Shown here: positions 9,142-19,500 of the stretch, piece by piece
How the letters are laid out: each line of letters starts with the position of its first letter
Numbering within the stretch: position 1 is the stretch's first letter
Assembly: GCF_030915505.1 (NCBI RefSeq)
Contig: NZ_CP133265.1
Coordinates: forward strand, 3,252,001 to 3,316,000
DNA length: 64,000 nt
Origin: Neobacillus sp. OS1-2
Lineage (GTDB): Bacteria; Bacillota; Bacilli; Bacillales; Cytobacillaceae
Direction of reading: 5' to 3'
Notes under the pieces: model-generated
The model's input: only the letters and a program-made list of their open reading frames with translations
Told to the model about the DNA's origin: nothing
The model's database searches: none
Program-made: the position numbers and the translations under genes

Positions 9142-9507
9142 TTATTGGGATAGATGTTTTTTTAATAAGTATGCTTCCATTAATTCTTGTACTTTATTGC
9201 GGATCCTTGGGTTAAAGTAATTATGGTTTTCTTCATAGCCCTTATAAATAAACATGTACATCGTAAAAGCATCGTCCCGCTGTGTTTCAATGACTTGAAG
9301 CTTATTCTTCTTCATATACATTTTTACCTCAGATAGTTCCCGTTGTATTTCCTTTATTGTTGCCTCAATTAAATCCAAATAAGGTTTTTTTAACTTAAAG
9401 GGGCTGCTTTTCACAACAGTAATATCACGGTTTAAGACAATAAGAACCATCGGTAAATAAATAGCTTTCTCTAATATGTCACGGTCATCCTCAGGAATTC
9501 TGGTCAT
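9142..9507 (-). CDS. Conserved hypothetical protein (YhjD-like)
   Basis: Protein of 121 residues without a signal peptide or membrane segment. It resembles the uncharacterised B. subtilis YhjD as I recall it, notably 'RIPEDDRDILEKAIYLPMVL' and 'NYFNPRIRNKVQELMEAYLL'. Charged helices suggest a soluble, mostly alpha-helical protein. It is convergent with comK and divergent from the LCP gene. B. subtilis has yhjD in the same interval, between comK and yhjE-sipV. Function unknown. Confidence 0.7.
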   Translation of the reverse strand: MTRIPEDDRDILEKAIYLPMVLIVLNRDITVVKSSPFKLKKPYLDLIEATIKEIQRELSEVKMYMKKNKLQVIETQRDDAFTMYMFIYKGYEENHNYFNPRIRNKVQELMEAYLLKKHLSQ

Positions 9508-9765
9508 CGTACCATCTACACCCTTCTATATTTTCGAACGAATGTTCCCCTTTATTTTACGAAAAAAAAGTGATAAAAGCAATAGACCATTTCCAAGCAG
9601 GAAGCTCGTCAATTTGGCGAGCCTTATTTATTGAAAATTATAGGCAATATGTGAGAAAGTTTTTATTAATAGAAGGATATTTGATAGGGGAAAATGAATT
9701 TAATGAAGAAATCTAAAAAAAACAGTGATTTATATTTAAAAAATATGGACAAAGGTGATAAACAT

Positions 9766-10707
9766 ATGAGAGCTGATAGACATCAGTATAAGAAAAAGAG
9801 AAGATGGCCGTCCATTTTACTTGTTATTTTACTGCTATTTGGCGGGGGGATTGGTTATGCTTATTTTCAGTATAAGCAAGGAGTTAACCAATCATTAAAA
9901 AATCTTAATATAGATAATAAAGAAGAAAAAGTTGTCTATACATTTGAAGGACAGAAGGACCAATACGGCGACACGAACATCCTTCTGCTTGGCAGTGATG
10001 CACGGGGGGAGGAAAAGTCATCGCGTTCTGACACAATTATGCTTGTTCATTTTAACGAGGATAAAGGAACATTTAAGATTACATCTATCATGAGGGATAG
10101 CTACGTCAATATTCCGGGGCACGGGAAACATAAAATAAATTCAGCATTTGCTCTTGGCGGTCCGGAGTTAATGAGGAAAACAATCAAACAAAATTTTGAC
10201 CTTGATCTACAATACTTTGCGATAGCGGATTTTCAGGGCTTTGTCCAGCTGATTGACGAGGCTTTTCCTAAGGGTGTAGAAATGGATGTTGAAAAGAAAA
10301 TGTCAGAATATGTTGATGTCCCATTAGAGCCCGGTCTGCAAAGATTGGATGGTGAACATTTACTTAGTTATGTTCGCTTTCGTCACGATGCTGTTGGTGA
10401 CTTTGGAAGGGTAGAGAGGCAACAAAAGACAGTGCAGGCAATTAAAGACCAATTAACCGGTTTTACAATTGCGAAACTCCCAAAATTAATGGGTGTAGTT
10501 TCGCCATACGTGAATACCAATATAGACACATCTGACACCTTATTTATGGCGAAGGATTTCCTAGCAAAGGACAGAGGAAGCATCGAAACATTGCGTATCC
10601 CAATCGAAAATAGCTTCACAGAACCGCGGATAAGTGGTGAAGGCCAAGTACTGGATATTGATGTGAAGAAGAATAAAGAGGCACTCCATCAATTTATCAC
10701 GAAATAA
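9766..10707 (+). CDS. LCP (LytR-CpsA-Psr) family cell-wall polymer ligase
   Basis: LCP-family phosphotransferase, about 313 residues. These enzymes attach teichoic acids or other glycopolymers to peptidoglycan outside the membrane. A short basic N-terminus ('KKKRRWPS') precedes one transmembrane helix. The LCP domain shows 'NILLLGSDAR', 'RSDTIMLVHF', 'SIMRDSYVNIPG', 'KINSAFALGG' and 'LLSYVRFRHDAVGDFGRVER' with the conserved Arg and Asp residues. ATG 9766 has AAAGGTGAT at good spacing. An in-frame ATG at 9694 would add 24 Lys-rich residues and remains possible. It is followed at 38 bp by the DedA-like gene. Confidence 0.88.
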   Translation: MRADRHQYKKKRRWPSILLVILLLFGGGIGYAYFQYKQGVNQSLKNLNIDNKEEKVVYTFEGQKDQYGDTNILLLGSDARGEEKSSRSDTIMLVHFNEDKGTFKITSIMRDSYVNIPGHGKHKINSAFALGGPELMRKTIKQNFDLDLQYFAIADFQGFVQLIDEAFPKGVEMDVEKKMSEYVDVPLEPGLQRLDGEHLLSYVRFRHDAVGDFGRVERQQKTVQAIKDQLTGFTIAKLPKLMGVVSPYVNTNIDTSDTLFMAKDFLAKDRGSIETLRIPIENSFTEPRISGEGQVLDIDVKKNKEALHQFITK

Positions 10708-10745
10708 AGGGGCTCTGACAGACAAAATATGAAAGGTGAAGGCAG

Positions 10746-11411
10746 ATGGACATCGAATCATTAAAGGCTTGGTTTACACTTGAACACATTATGACCCTTA
10801 TACAAGAATATCGGGCTCTTGGGCCGTTACCAGGCATGTTATTGATCGTCCTTGAAGCGTTTTTGCCATTTCTCCCCTTGTTTGTATTTGTCATGGCAAA
10901 TGCCAGTGCCTTTGGACTTTGGCTAGGTTTTTTATTTTCTTGGCTTGGAGCTTGTATAGGAGCCTTATTTGTTTTTTTACTAATTAGGAGATATGGGCAA
11001 AAAAAATTATTATCTTTTTTGCCCAGGCACCCAAAGGTTCGTAAGCTGATGGACTGGGTGGATCAACATGGGTTCGGCCCTCTATTTTTAATCCTATGTT
11101 TTCCATTTACGCCTTCAGCGCTTGTGAACATTGTTGCGGGGTTATCAAAAATACGATTTGCTCAATATATGCTGGCAGTGTGTATTGGAAAAATGGTGAT
11201 GATTTTTACCATTAGCTTTATTGGCTATGATCTCCGTTCGCTCATAACAAAACCTTTTCGAACAGTCATTGTTTTACTTGTCATTTTTATTCTTTGGTAT
11301 GTAGGAAAAAGAATTGAAATAAGGATGAATAAGAGTACTGAAACTGACCATAATGGTGAAATAGATAGAAATACAGTGACGGAGAAACGGAGGAGATTCA
11401 ATGAAAATTGA
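10746..11411 (+). CDS. DedA/TVP38-TMEM64-type (VTT domain) membrane protein, YhjE-like
   Basis: Membrane protein of 221 residues with about five hydrophobic segments. The VTT/SNARE-associated signature 'GACIGALFVFLLIRRYG' and 'FPFTPSALVNIVAGLSKI' are visible. DedA-type proteins handle lipid-carrier flipping or membrane homeostasis; the substrate here is not known. The gene overlaps signal peptidase by 11 bp. The pair yhjE-sipV is adjacent in B. subtilis too. The C-terminal tail is charged and cytoplasmic. Confidence 0.85.
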   Translation: MDIESLKAWFTLEHIMTLIQEYRALGPLPGMLLIVLEAFLPFLPLFVFVMANASAFGLWLGFLFSWLGACIGALFVFLLIRRYGQKKLLSFLPRHPKVRKLMDWVDQHGFGPLFLILCFPFTPSALVNIVAGLSKIRFAQYMLAVCIGKMVMIFTISFIGYDLRSLITKPFRTVIVLLVIFILWYVGKRIEIRMNKSTETDHNGEIDRNTVTEKRRRFNEN

Positions 11412-11955
11412 ATGGAAAAAGGAAGGATTGGAATGGGTGAAGGCATTTGCCATCGGAATCATTATCTTTGCTTTTATTCGAACATTTTTCTTTTCCAATT
11501 ATATTGTAGAAGGCGAATCAATGATGCCGACCCTTCAGGATGGAAACAAACTTGTTGTCAATAAGCTTGGCTATCAGGTGGGGGAATTAAACCGGTTTGA
11601 TGTCATCGTCTTTCATGCCAATTCCAAAGAGGATTTTGTCAAACGCATTGTCGGGCTGCCGGGTGATAAAATCGAATACCGTAATGATACACTGTTTATT
11701 AACGGTCATAAATACGAAGAACCGTTTTTAAAGGTTTATAAGCAGAAAGCACCTGGTATGAAGCTGACAGGTGATTTTAGTTTAAAGGAGATTACGGGGG
11801 AAAATACAGTTCCGGAGGGAAAATTATTTGTCCTTGGTGATAATCGATTAGGAAGCTGGGACAGCCGCCAATTCGGGTTCATCTCTTCCAGTCAAGTTGT
11901 CGGTAAAGTCGATTTGCGCTATTGGCCATTAAATGAAATGGACGTGCACTTTTAA
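11401..11955 (+). CDS. sipV: Signal peptidase I (SipV-like)
   Basis: Type I signal peptidase, 184 residues, which removes signal peptides outside the membrane. One N-terminal transmembrane segment precedes the catalytic Ser motif 'EGESMMPTL'. The catalytic Lys lies in 'FVKRIVGLPGDKIEYRN', and the box 'VLGDNRLGSWDSRQFG' is conserved. ATG 11401 follows GGAGGA and overlaps the upstream gene, so the two are probably co-translated. The symbol is based on position after a yhjE homologue; other Sip paralogues cannot be excluded. Confidence 0.9.
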   Translation: MKIEWKKEGLEWVKAFAIGIIIFAFIRTFFFSNYIVEGESMMPTLQDGNKLVVNKLGYQVGELNRFDVIVFHANSKEDFVKRIVGLPGDKIEYRNDTLFINGHKYEEPFLKVYKQKAPGMKLTGDFSLKEITGENTVPEGKLFVLGDNRLGSWDSRQFGFISSSQVVGKVDLRYWPLNEMDVHF

Positions 11956-12040
11956 TAGAAAAACAAAAGGCGCCCGTTAATCGGCGCCTAGAGCAAGATA
12001 ATTCTCAAAGTCAAAACTTTCTTACCTTTAAAGGGCAATG

Positions 12041-12068
12041 ATACGATTGGATGAATCGTATTTTTTTT
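12041..12068 (+). terminator. Terminator upstream of addB
   Basis: Stem ATACGATT / AATCGTAT with a 5-nt loop and eight T. It separates the sip operon from addBA. A second GC-rich hairpin at 11968-11989 has no T tract and is not called a terminator. Confidence 0.85.
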
Positions 12069-12190
12069 ATGGATATAAACGTATCAATTACCATTATTGG
12101 TATAAATCCATAAGGGGAAATCCAAACGTTTGTACCTATTTTATGGTAGAATGTGAGATAAAGAGGTAATCGAGAAAGGGTGGTAAACCC

Positions 12191-15100
12191 ATGTCAGTTA
12201 GAATGGTAATTGGGCGGTCAGGTAGCGGTAAGACTTCGATGTTTCTTGACGAAATACGCGACCGTTTAACCCGCGAACCCGAAGGTACACCAATTATTTA
12301 TATTGTTCCGGAACAAATGACTTTTTTATCTGAATATCGTTTGGCGACAGACGCGAGTATTGGCGGAATGATTCGTGCCCAGGTTTATAGCTTTTCCCGT
12401 TTAGCATGGCGGATCCTGCAGGAAACAGGCGGAATTAGCAGAACACATTTGAGTAGTGTCGGGTTGAATATGCTAATTCGTAAGATACTTGACGAACAGA
12501 AAGAAAATTTAAAGATTTTTCAGCGAGCAGCTGATAAGAATGGCTTTGTCCAGCAACTGGAACAAATCATTACCGAGTTTAAGCGATACTGTCTAAGACC
12601 CGAAGAGTTGATCGAAAAATCGGTCCAGTTCGGTTCGGGGGATACTTCTGTTTCGAAAGCCTTACAAGACAAATTAAATGATTTAGAATTGATCTATTCT
12701 AAATTTGAGGACGAGATCTTTGGGAAATATATCGATTCGGAAGATTATTTTCGCCTCTTAGCAGAGAAAATATCAGCCTCGGCTTACTTGAAAGAGGCAG
12801 AAATCTATATCGATGGATTTTATAGCTTTACACCACAGGAATATCTTGTCATGGCGGAATTAATGAAGCATTGTAAACGTGTTTCAATCGCGGTGACTGC
12901 AGATCGGTTATTTGTTCATTCAGAGCCGGATGAGCTTGACCTGTTCCGGGCATCGGGTGAGACATGCTATAACATCTATGATTTAGCACGGATCAGCAGC
13001 AGTGAAATAGAACAACCAATCATTCTAAAGGAACAGGTAAAATGGAATCTTCCATCATTACGTCATTTAGAGAAAGAATTTGATACACGACCAGCAGCAG
13101 TTTTCAAAGGTGCGCCTGCGATCCATATTGGTCAGGCTGTTAATCGAAGGGCGGAGATTGAAGGGATTGCACGGGAAATCCGCGATGTAGTTCGGACAAG
13201 TGGGTATCGTTACCGAGATATCGCTCTGTTAATTAGAAATGGCGGGGACTACCATGAAATTGTTGAACCAGTATTTGACGATTATCAGATCCCTTATTTT
13301 ATCGATCAGAAAAGAACGATGCTCAATCATCCGCTGATTGAATTAATCCGCTCAAGTTTAGAAGTGATAAACTCTTATTGGCGTTATGAGCCAGTGTTTA
13401 GAGCAATAAAAACTGAATTATTGTATCCTCCTCAGGAAAATCCGGGTAAAATGCGGGAGAAGATGGATAGGCTGGAAAACTACTGTCTAGCCTATGGAAT
13501 TAATGGAGGTAAATGGACGAAAAAGGAACGCTGGGTTTATCGGCGCATAAGAGGGCTTGAATCAGCGGGCAATGTCCAAACAGATGCTGAAAAAGAGCAG
13601 GAGCAGGAATTAAATGAACTTAAGCTTATGGTAACTGCGCCAATTTTACGATTATCCAGAAGGTTGAAGAAGGCCGATACAGGACGAAAGCTTTGTGAAG
13701 CTATCTATTTATATTTAGAAGAATTAGATATTCCAGATAAGCTTGAAAAATGGAAAATGGCGGCTGAAGAAAAGGGCAATCTGTTAAGAATGCGGGAACA
13801 CGAACAAGTATGGAATGCGGTCGTTGACCTTCTTGATCAGTATGTTGAAATACTTGGGGAAGAGCAAGTTACCCCTAAGGCATTTGCTGCTATTTTAGAA
13901 GCGGGCTTCGAATCCTTGCATTTTTCCCTGATTCCGCCTGCACTCGATCAGGTGCTAATTGGTGATTTAGAAAAATCAAGATTGAATGACATCAAAATTG
14001 TTTTCATGGTTGGTGTGAATGAAGGAGTGCTGCCGGCGAAAATTTCTGATGACGGCATCCTGGCAGATGAAGACAGAGAACTGCTTTTAACGGCAGGCAT
14101 GAAGGTTGCACCAAGTAGTCGGACCCGCTTACTTGATGAAACATTCCTTGCCTATAAAGCGTTTACGGCACCATCAGAAAAGCTTTATGTCAGCTACCCG
14201 CTTGCAAATGACGAGGGAAAAGCATTAATACCTTCTTCCTACATCAAGAGACTTAAAGATATGTTTCCAGACGCTAAGGAAGAGTACCTAGTTACAGACC
14301 CTGCTGAACTTGAAGAAACCGAGCAGTTACGCTTTGTTTCGAATTATACAACCACCATGTCCTACCTTAACACACAGCTGCAATGGAAAAAACGAAATTA
14401 TCCCATTTCCAGCCTATGGTGGGATGTGTATAACTTTTATCTTGAAAGCTCGTGGAAAAACAGGGCACAAAAGGTATTTTCAAGCCTCTATTACTCAAAT
14501 AGTTCCGTCCAGCTTTCAAAAGAGGTGGCGGATGAATTATATGGTGAGACCATTCAGGCAAGTGTTTCCAGAATGGAATTATTCAATGGCTGTGCCTTTT
14601 CACATTTTGCTCAGCATGGATTAAAGCTTCGAGAACGACAAATTTTTCGCTTGGAGGCACCTGATATTGGTGAATTGTTCCATGCTGCATTAAAGCAGAT
14701 TGCCGATATTGTCAATGACCAGAACATGTCATGGGCTGAGTTAACACGAAAGCAATGTGAAGACCTTTCGAAAGAGGCAGTTAAGACGTTAGCACCCAAG
14801 CTGCAAAACGAAATATTACTCAGTTCGGAACGCCACCATTATATTAAGCGGAAATTGGAGCAAATTATTACTCGTGCGTCCATTGTCTTAAGTGAACACG
14901 CAAAAGTGAGTGGCTTTTCACCAATTGGCTTAGAATTAGGGTTTGGACCAAATGGGGATCTTCCGCCATTAACTTTTTCATTAAAGAATGGAAAAAGAAT
15001 GGAATTGGCAGGGCGGATTGATCGGGTTGATAAGGCGAACTTAGAAGACGATAGTGTCTTTTTGCGGGTAATAGATTATAAATCGAGTGAGAAGGATGTT

Positions 15101-15688
15101 AATTTAACTGAGGTTTATTATGGTCTTGCACTGCAAATGCTGACCTATCTTGATATTGTCATTACTCATTCCAATGAATTAGTGGAGATGAAAGCTAGCC
15201 CTGCAGGTGTTCTTTATTTCCATGTTCATAATCCGTTTATCAATACAACGAAAATGTTGTCCATGGATGAAATCGAAAATGAAATGATGAAAAAGTTTAA
15301 AATGAATGGCTTAATGGTGAGTGACCAAAGGGTCATCCAGTTAATGGATCAAACATTAGAATCCGGTGATTCGCAAATTGTGGCCGCTGGGATTAAAAAA
15401 GATGGAAATTTATCGAAAAAGTCAAAGGTAGCAAGTTTACAAGAATTTGACCATTTACGAAACCATGTCCGAGATTTATATCAAAAAACAGGCAATGCCA
15501 TTACGAATGGGCAAATTGATATTGCGCCATATAAGCTAAAGGACAAGACCCCTTGTACCTTTTGCTCTTATAAGGCGGTATGTCAATTTGATGAATCGAT
15601 TGAAAGTAATCGTTATCGGATTCTTACACCACATTCAAAAGAGGATGTATTGGAATTAATTAGAAAGGAGTCGACGGAAAATGAGTAA
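12191..15688 (+). CDS. addB: ATP-dependent helicase/nuclease subunit B (AddB)
   Basis: AddB subunit, 1165 residues, of the AddAB helicase-nuclease that processes DNA double-strand ends for RecA loading. The Walker A motif 'GRSGSGKTS' is at the N-terminus. Iron-sulfur cysteines are visible as one in 'FNGCAFSHFAQHG' and three in C-terminal 'CTFCSYKAVC'. The nuclease core has 'ELAGRIDRVDKAN' and 'RVIDYKSSEKDV'. The start ATG 12191 follows AAAGGGTGG. The end overlaps addA by 8 bp, a coupling conserved in Firmicutes. Length is normal. Confidence 0.96.
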   Translation: MSVRMVIGRSGSGKTSMFLDEIRDRLTREPEGTPIIYIVPEQMTFLSEYRLATDASIGGMIRAQVYSFSRLAWRILQETGGISRTHLSSVGLNMLIRKILDEQKENLKIFQRAADKNGFVQQLEQIITEFKRYCLRPEELIEKSVQFGSGDTSVSKALQDKLNDLELIYSKFEDEIFGKYIDSEDYFRLLAEKISASAYLKEAEIYIDGFYSFTPQEYLVMAELMKHCKRVSIAVTADRLFVHSEPDELDLFRASGETCYNIYDLARISSSEIEQPIILKEQVKWNLPSLRHLEKEFDTRPAAVFKGAPAIHIGQAVNRRAEIEGIAREIRDVVRTSGYRYRDIALLIRNGGDYHEIVEPVFDDYQIPYFIDQKRTMLNHPLIELIRSSLEVINSYWRYEPVFRAIKTELLYPPQENPGKMREKMDRLENYCLAYGINGGKWTKKERWVYRRIRGLESAGNVQTDAEKEQEQELNELKLMVTAPILRLSRRLKKADTGRKLCEAIYLYLEELDIPDKLEKWKMAAEEKGNLLRMREHEQVWNAVVDLLDQYVEILGEEQVTPKAFAAILEAGFESLHFSLIPPALDQVLIGDLEKSRLNDIKIVFMVGVNEGVLPAKISDDGILADEDRELLLTAGMKVAPSSRTRLLDETFLAYKAFTAPSEKLYVSYPLANDEGKALIPSSYIKRLKDMFPDAKEEYLVTDPAELEETEQLRFVSNYTTTMSYLNTQLQWKKRNYPISSLWWDVYNFYLESSWKNRAQKVFSSLYYSNSSVQLSKEVADELYGETIQASVSRMELFNGCAFSHFAQHGLKLRERQIFRLEAPDIGELFHAALKQIADIVNDQNMSWAELTRKQCEDLSKEAVKTLAPKLQNEILLSSERHHYIKRKLEQIITRASIVLSEHAKVSGFSPIGLELGFGPNGDLPPLTFSLKNGKRMELAGRIDRVDKANLEDDSVFLRVIDYKSSEKDVNLTEVYYGLALQMLTYLDIVITHSNELVEMKASPAGVLYFHVHNPFINTTKMLSMDEIENEMMKKFKMNGLMVSDQRVIQLMDQTLESGDSQIVAAGIKKDGNLSKKSKVASLQEFDHLRNHVRDLYQKTGNAITNGQIDIAPYKLKDKTPCTFCSYKAVCQFDESIESNRYRILTPHSKEDVLELIRKESTENE

Positions 15689-18600
15689 TGTCATAATCCC
15701 TCCCAAGCCAGCAGGTGTGACCTGGACAGATGACCAGTGGAAGGCCATTATGGCCAGGGATAAGGATATCCTAGTAGCGGCTGCGGCTGGTTCTGGGAAA
15801 ACAGCCGTCCTTGTGGAAAGAATTATTCAAAAGATCCTTTCTTTGGAAAATCCAATTGATGTCAACGAACTATTGGTAGTAACGTTTACGAATGCTTCAG
15901 CTGCAGAAATGAGGCACCGAATGGGCGAAGCCTTGGAAAAAGCAATCGATCAGGATCCGGGGTCCAGACATTTACGAAAACAGCTTAGCTTATTAAACAA
16001 AGCCTCCATTTCAACACTTCACTCTTTTTGTTTGGAAGTCATCCATAAATATTATTATTTAATCGATATTGACCCAGGTTTTCGGATTGCTGATGAAACA
16101 GAAGCACAAATCATTAGAGATGAGGTAATGGAAGAGCTGTTTGAAGAGGAATATGGTAAAGAAAAGAATGAGAGTTTTTTTCATTTGGTAGATTCGTTCA
16201 CAAATGATCGAAGCGATCAGGCGCTAATGGATATCGTTCGTTCTATTTATGATTTTGCCCGTTCGAATCCAGTGCCGGAGGACTATTTACAATCAATTGT
16301 TTCGATGTATGATGTGGGGGATATCACTGATATTGAGGATCTTCCTTTTATCCAGTCACTGCTTTTTGATATTGAACTACAGTTAGAAGCTGCCAAGGAT
16401 ATGATTAAACGAGGATTGGAACTGACAAAGCTCCCAAATGGCCCTGCGCCGCGGGCGGAAAACTTTTTAGATGATTTGCATGTCTTAGAAACGCTAATGC
16501 TAGCTCAGAAGGATTCATGGGCAGCACTGTATCAAGCGATGCAAACCTGGTCTTTCGGAAGGGCTAAACCGGTGAAGGGTGACCACTACGAGAAGAATCT
16601 AACAGAAAAGGCTCAAAAGCTACGGGATAAAGCAAAGAAAAAAATCCAAGAAATAAAGGAAGAACTTTTTTCGCGAAAACCGGAGGGCTTTTTACGGGAT
16701 ATGAAGGAAATGCGTCCATTAATAGAAACATTGGTTAACCTTGTAAAAGCATTTTCAACCCGGTTTGAAAAAGTAAAAAGAGAAAAGGGACTCGTTGATT
16801 ATGCCGATTTAGAGCATTACTGTCTTGGAATACTAACAAATGGAATCAATGCAGAAGGGGAATTTATTCCCTCAGAAGCGGCGCTTACCTTCCGCAGCCA
16901 CTTTAAAGAGGTCTACTGCGACGAGTATCAAGATGTAAATATGGTCCAAGAGACAATACTAAAGCTGGTAACCCAGGAAGATGAACGCACAGGTAATCTT
17001 TTCATGGTCGGAGATGTAAAACAAAGTATTTACCGGTTTCGTCTAGCTGAGCCAAATCTCTTCTTAAGTAAATATAATCGCTTTACTACCCAGGGGAGCG
17101 ATTCAGGACTTAGGATCGATTTAGCGCGTAACTTCAGAAGCAGAAAGGAAGTACTTGATGGCACCAATTATTTATTTAAACAAATCATGGGTGTCAAGGT
17201 TGGAGAGATTGAGTATGATGAGGCGGCGGAATTACGAAATGGCGCACCCTATCCGGAGGATCATTCTTTTCCAATAGAAGTTATCCTTATTGATCAAAAC
17301 GCTGAAAGCGCGGAGATGACCGCAGAAGCAGAGAATGAGACAGAACGATTTGAGTTTGATGCCGAAGACCTTGCACAATCACAGCTTGAAGCAAGGGTGA
17401 TGGCAGCAAAAATTAAAGAGTTGGTGTTAAGTGGCACCCCGGTATATAACACAAAAACGAAAATGCAAAAAACGTTACTGTATCGAGATGTGGTGATCCT
17501 CCTTCGCTCCATGACTTGGGCACCGCAGATCATGGAGGAGTTCAAACAACAGGGTATTCCCATTTATGCAAATTTATCGACCGGTTATTTTGAAGCAACT
17601 GAAGTATCGATTATGCTATCGCTGCTGCGAGTCATTGATAATCCATTCCAGGATATACCATTGGCATCCGTTTTACGATCGCCGATTGTTGGATTAAACG
17701 AGGAAGAATTAGCAAAAATTCGGATTCACAAGAAACGCAGCACATTTTGGGAGGCAGTGTCAGCCTTTTGCCTCAGCAAGACAGCCGAAAATAGCGATCC
17801 TTTTTATGAAAAGGTCCGCAGCTTTTTTGACATGTTAAAGGACTGGCGACAGTTGGCAAGACAAGGATCGCTTTCAGAACTAATCTGGCAATTATACCGT
17901 GATACCGGGTTTTATGATTTTGTCGGAGGTCTGCCCGGCGGGAAGCAGCGCCAGGCAAACTTAAGGGCTTTATATGATAGGGCAAGAGGCTATGAACAAA
18001 CGTCGTTCCGCGGGTTATTCCGCTTTTTACGTTTTATCGAACGAATGATTGATAGGGGTGACGACCTTGGTGCGGCAAGAGCCCTGGGGGAGCAGGAGGA
18101 TGTTGTTAGAATCATGACCATTCATAGCAGTAAAGGACTTGAATTTCCTGTTGTCTTTATGGCGGGAATGGCAAGGAATTTTAATATGATGGATATCCGG
18201 AAGTCCTACATGCTCGATAAGGAATTTGGTTTTGCAACAAAGTATATAAATGTTGAGAAACGGATTTCGTATCCATCCCTCCCACAAATTGCCTTTAAAC
18301 GAAAAAAGAAAATGGAAATGCTGGCAGAGGAAATGCGTGTCTTATACGTGGCCATGACAAGGGCGAAGGAAAAGCTCTATGTGACAGCAACATTAAAGGA
18401 TGCAGTGAAAACCATTGACAAATGGAACGATGTTTCCGCCAATACTGAATGGCAGTTAAAGGATTATGAGCGGGCAGGAGCTATGAGTTATATTGACTGG
18501 ATTGGACCAGCGCTAATTCGCCATCAGGACTGCAGTGAATTAAGGGGTGAAGGTGGAACAAGTCCGTTCGTTCCCTCGGAAATCACGGATCATTCTTCTT

Positions 18601-19454
18601 CATGGAACGTTGTTTTGATAAGTGCTGATGAAATTCAGAAACAGGAGTCAGAAATTGAAGCAGAAGAAGATCATTTTTTGGAAAAGGTGCAAAAGTTAGA
18701 GAAAATTCCGTTAGAGTCCTCATTTGCTGACGAAATAAAGGCACGTCTGACATGGGAATATGTCTTCCCTGATGCTGCGGCACATCGCTCAAAGCAATCT
18801 GTATCAGAAATAAAACGCTTTGCGGAAATGACTGACGAGCAAAGTGGTACCGATTTGGTTCGGAAATTTAAAAAATCAATCATAAAACGTCCCAAGTTTA
18901 TGCAAGAGAAACAATTAAGTCCTGCAGAGCGGGGAACGGCCATGCATATGGTGATGCAGCATGTTGATTTGACCATACCTGTAAGTGAAGAATCGATTAG
19001 TCAACAAGTAAACTGGATGGTTCACAATGAATTGCTAACCGCAGAGCAAGCAGCAATCATTGACTGCCAATTAATCGTTCAATTCTTCAACACAAATTTA
19101 GGACAGAGATATGTTCATGCTAAGGCGATTCATCGGGAAATTCCGTTTACACTTTCATTGCCTGCAAAAGAGGTTTATCCTAATTGGCACGAAGAAAATG
19201 AATCTGTTTTTGTGCAAGGGATTATTGATTGTATCCTTGAGGATGAAAAAGGTCTTGTCCTAATAGACTATAAGACCGATGGAATAACAGGCAGGTATAG
19301 TGGAGGTTTTCTACAGGCAAAACCAATTCTTGAAGACAGGTACAGGCTGCAGATAAACCTATATACAAAGGCGATTGAACAAATCTGGAAAAGAAATGTT
19401 GCGGAAAGATATTTATTCTTCTTTGATGGAGCTCACATTTTGAAAGTGGAGTAA
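15681..19454 (+). CDS. addA: ATP-dependent helicase/nuclease subunit A (AddA)
   Basis: UvrD-type helicase plus RecB-like nuclease, 1257 residues, partner of AddB. Walker A 'AAAAGSGKTAVLVERI' is near residue 35, the DEAD-box equivalent is 'YCDEYQDVN', motif IV region is 'VGDVKQSIYRFRLAEP' and a late helicase motif is 'TIHSSKGLEFPVVF'. The C-terminal nuclease motif 'VLIDYKTDGITG' supplies the catalytic Asp and Lys. The start ATG lies inside the end of addB. A long hairpin ends the operon. Confidence 0.96.
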   Translation: MSNVIIPPKPAGVTWTDDQWKAIMARDKDILVAAAAGSGKTAVLVERIIQKILSLENPIDVNELLVVTFTNASAAEMRHRMGEALEKAIDQDPGSRHLRKQLSLLNKASISTLHSFCLEVIHKYYYLIDIDPGFRIADETEAQIIRDEVMEELFEEEYGKEKNESFFHLVDSFTNDRSDQALMDIVRSIYDFARSNPVPEDYLQSIVSMYDVGDITDIEDLPFIQSLLFDIELQLEAAKDMIKRGLELTKLPNGPAPRAENFLDDLHVLETLMLAQKDSWAALYQAMQTWSFGRAKPVKGDHYEKNLTEKAQKLRDKAKKKIQEIKEELFSRKPEGFLRDMKEMRPLIETLVNLVKAFSTRFEKVKREKGLVDYADLEHYCLGILTNGINAEGEFIPSEAALTFRSHFKEVYCDEYQDVNMVQETILKLVTQEDERTGNLFMVGDVKQSIYRFRLAEPNLFLSKYNRFTTQGSDSGLRIDLARNFRSRKEVLDGTNYLFKQIMGVKVGEIEYDEAAELRNGAPYPEDHSFPIEVILIDQNAESAEMTAEAENETERFEFDAEDLAQSQLEARVMAAKIKELVLSGTPVYNTKTKMQKTLLYRDVVILLRSMTWAPQIMEEFKQQGIPIYANLSTGYFEATEVSIMLSLLRVIDNPFQDIPLASVLRSPIVGLNEEELAKIRIHKKRSTFWEAVSAFCLSKTAENSDPFYEKVRSFFDMLKDWRQLARQGSLSELIWQLYRDTGFYDFVGGLPGGKQRQANLRALYDRARGYEQTSFRGLFRFLRFIERMIDRGDDLGAARALGEQEDVVRIMTIHSSKGLEFPVVFMAGMARNFNMMDIRKSYMLDKEFGFATKYINVEKRISYPSLPQIAFKRKKKMEMLAEEMRVLYVAMTRAKEKLYVTATLKDAVKTIDKWNDVSANTEWQLKDYERAGAMSYIDWIGPALIRHQDCSELRGEGGTSPFVPSEITDHSSSWNVVLISADEIQKQESEIEAEEDHFLEKVQKLEKIPLESSFADEIKARLTWEYVFPDAAAHRSKQSVSEIKRFAEMTDEQSGTDLVRKFKKSIIKRPKFMQEKQLSPAERGTAMHMVMQHVDLTIPVSEESISQQVNWMVHNELLTAEQAAIIDCQLIVQFFNTNLGQRYVHAKAIHREIPFTLSLPAKEVYPNWHEENESVFVQGIIDCILEDEKGLVLIDYKTDGITGRYSGGFLQAKPILEDRYRLQINLYTKAIEQIWKRNVAERYLFFFDGAHILKVE

Positions 19455-19458
19455 AAAT

Positions 19459-19500
19459 AAGAGATGACATGGACCCATTAAATGGTTAATGTCATCTCTT
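19459..19500. terminator. Bidirectional terminator between addA and gerPF
   Basis: Perfect 12-bp arms AAGAGATGACAT and ATGTCATCTCTT with an 18-nt loop, between convergent genes. T-tracts are modest on both sides. Confidence 0.65.

Noticed and set aside
11968..11989. GC-rich hairpin after the signal peptidase gene as a terminator
   Set aside because: No T tract follows on the plus strand; the hairpin with T run at 12041-12068 is the better terminator.
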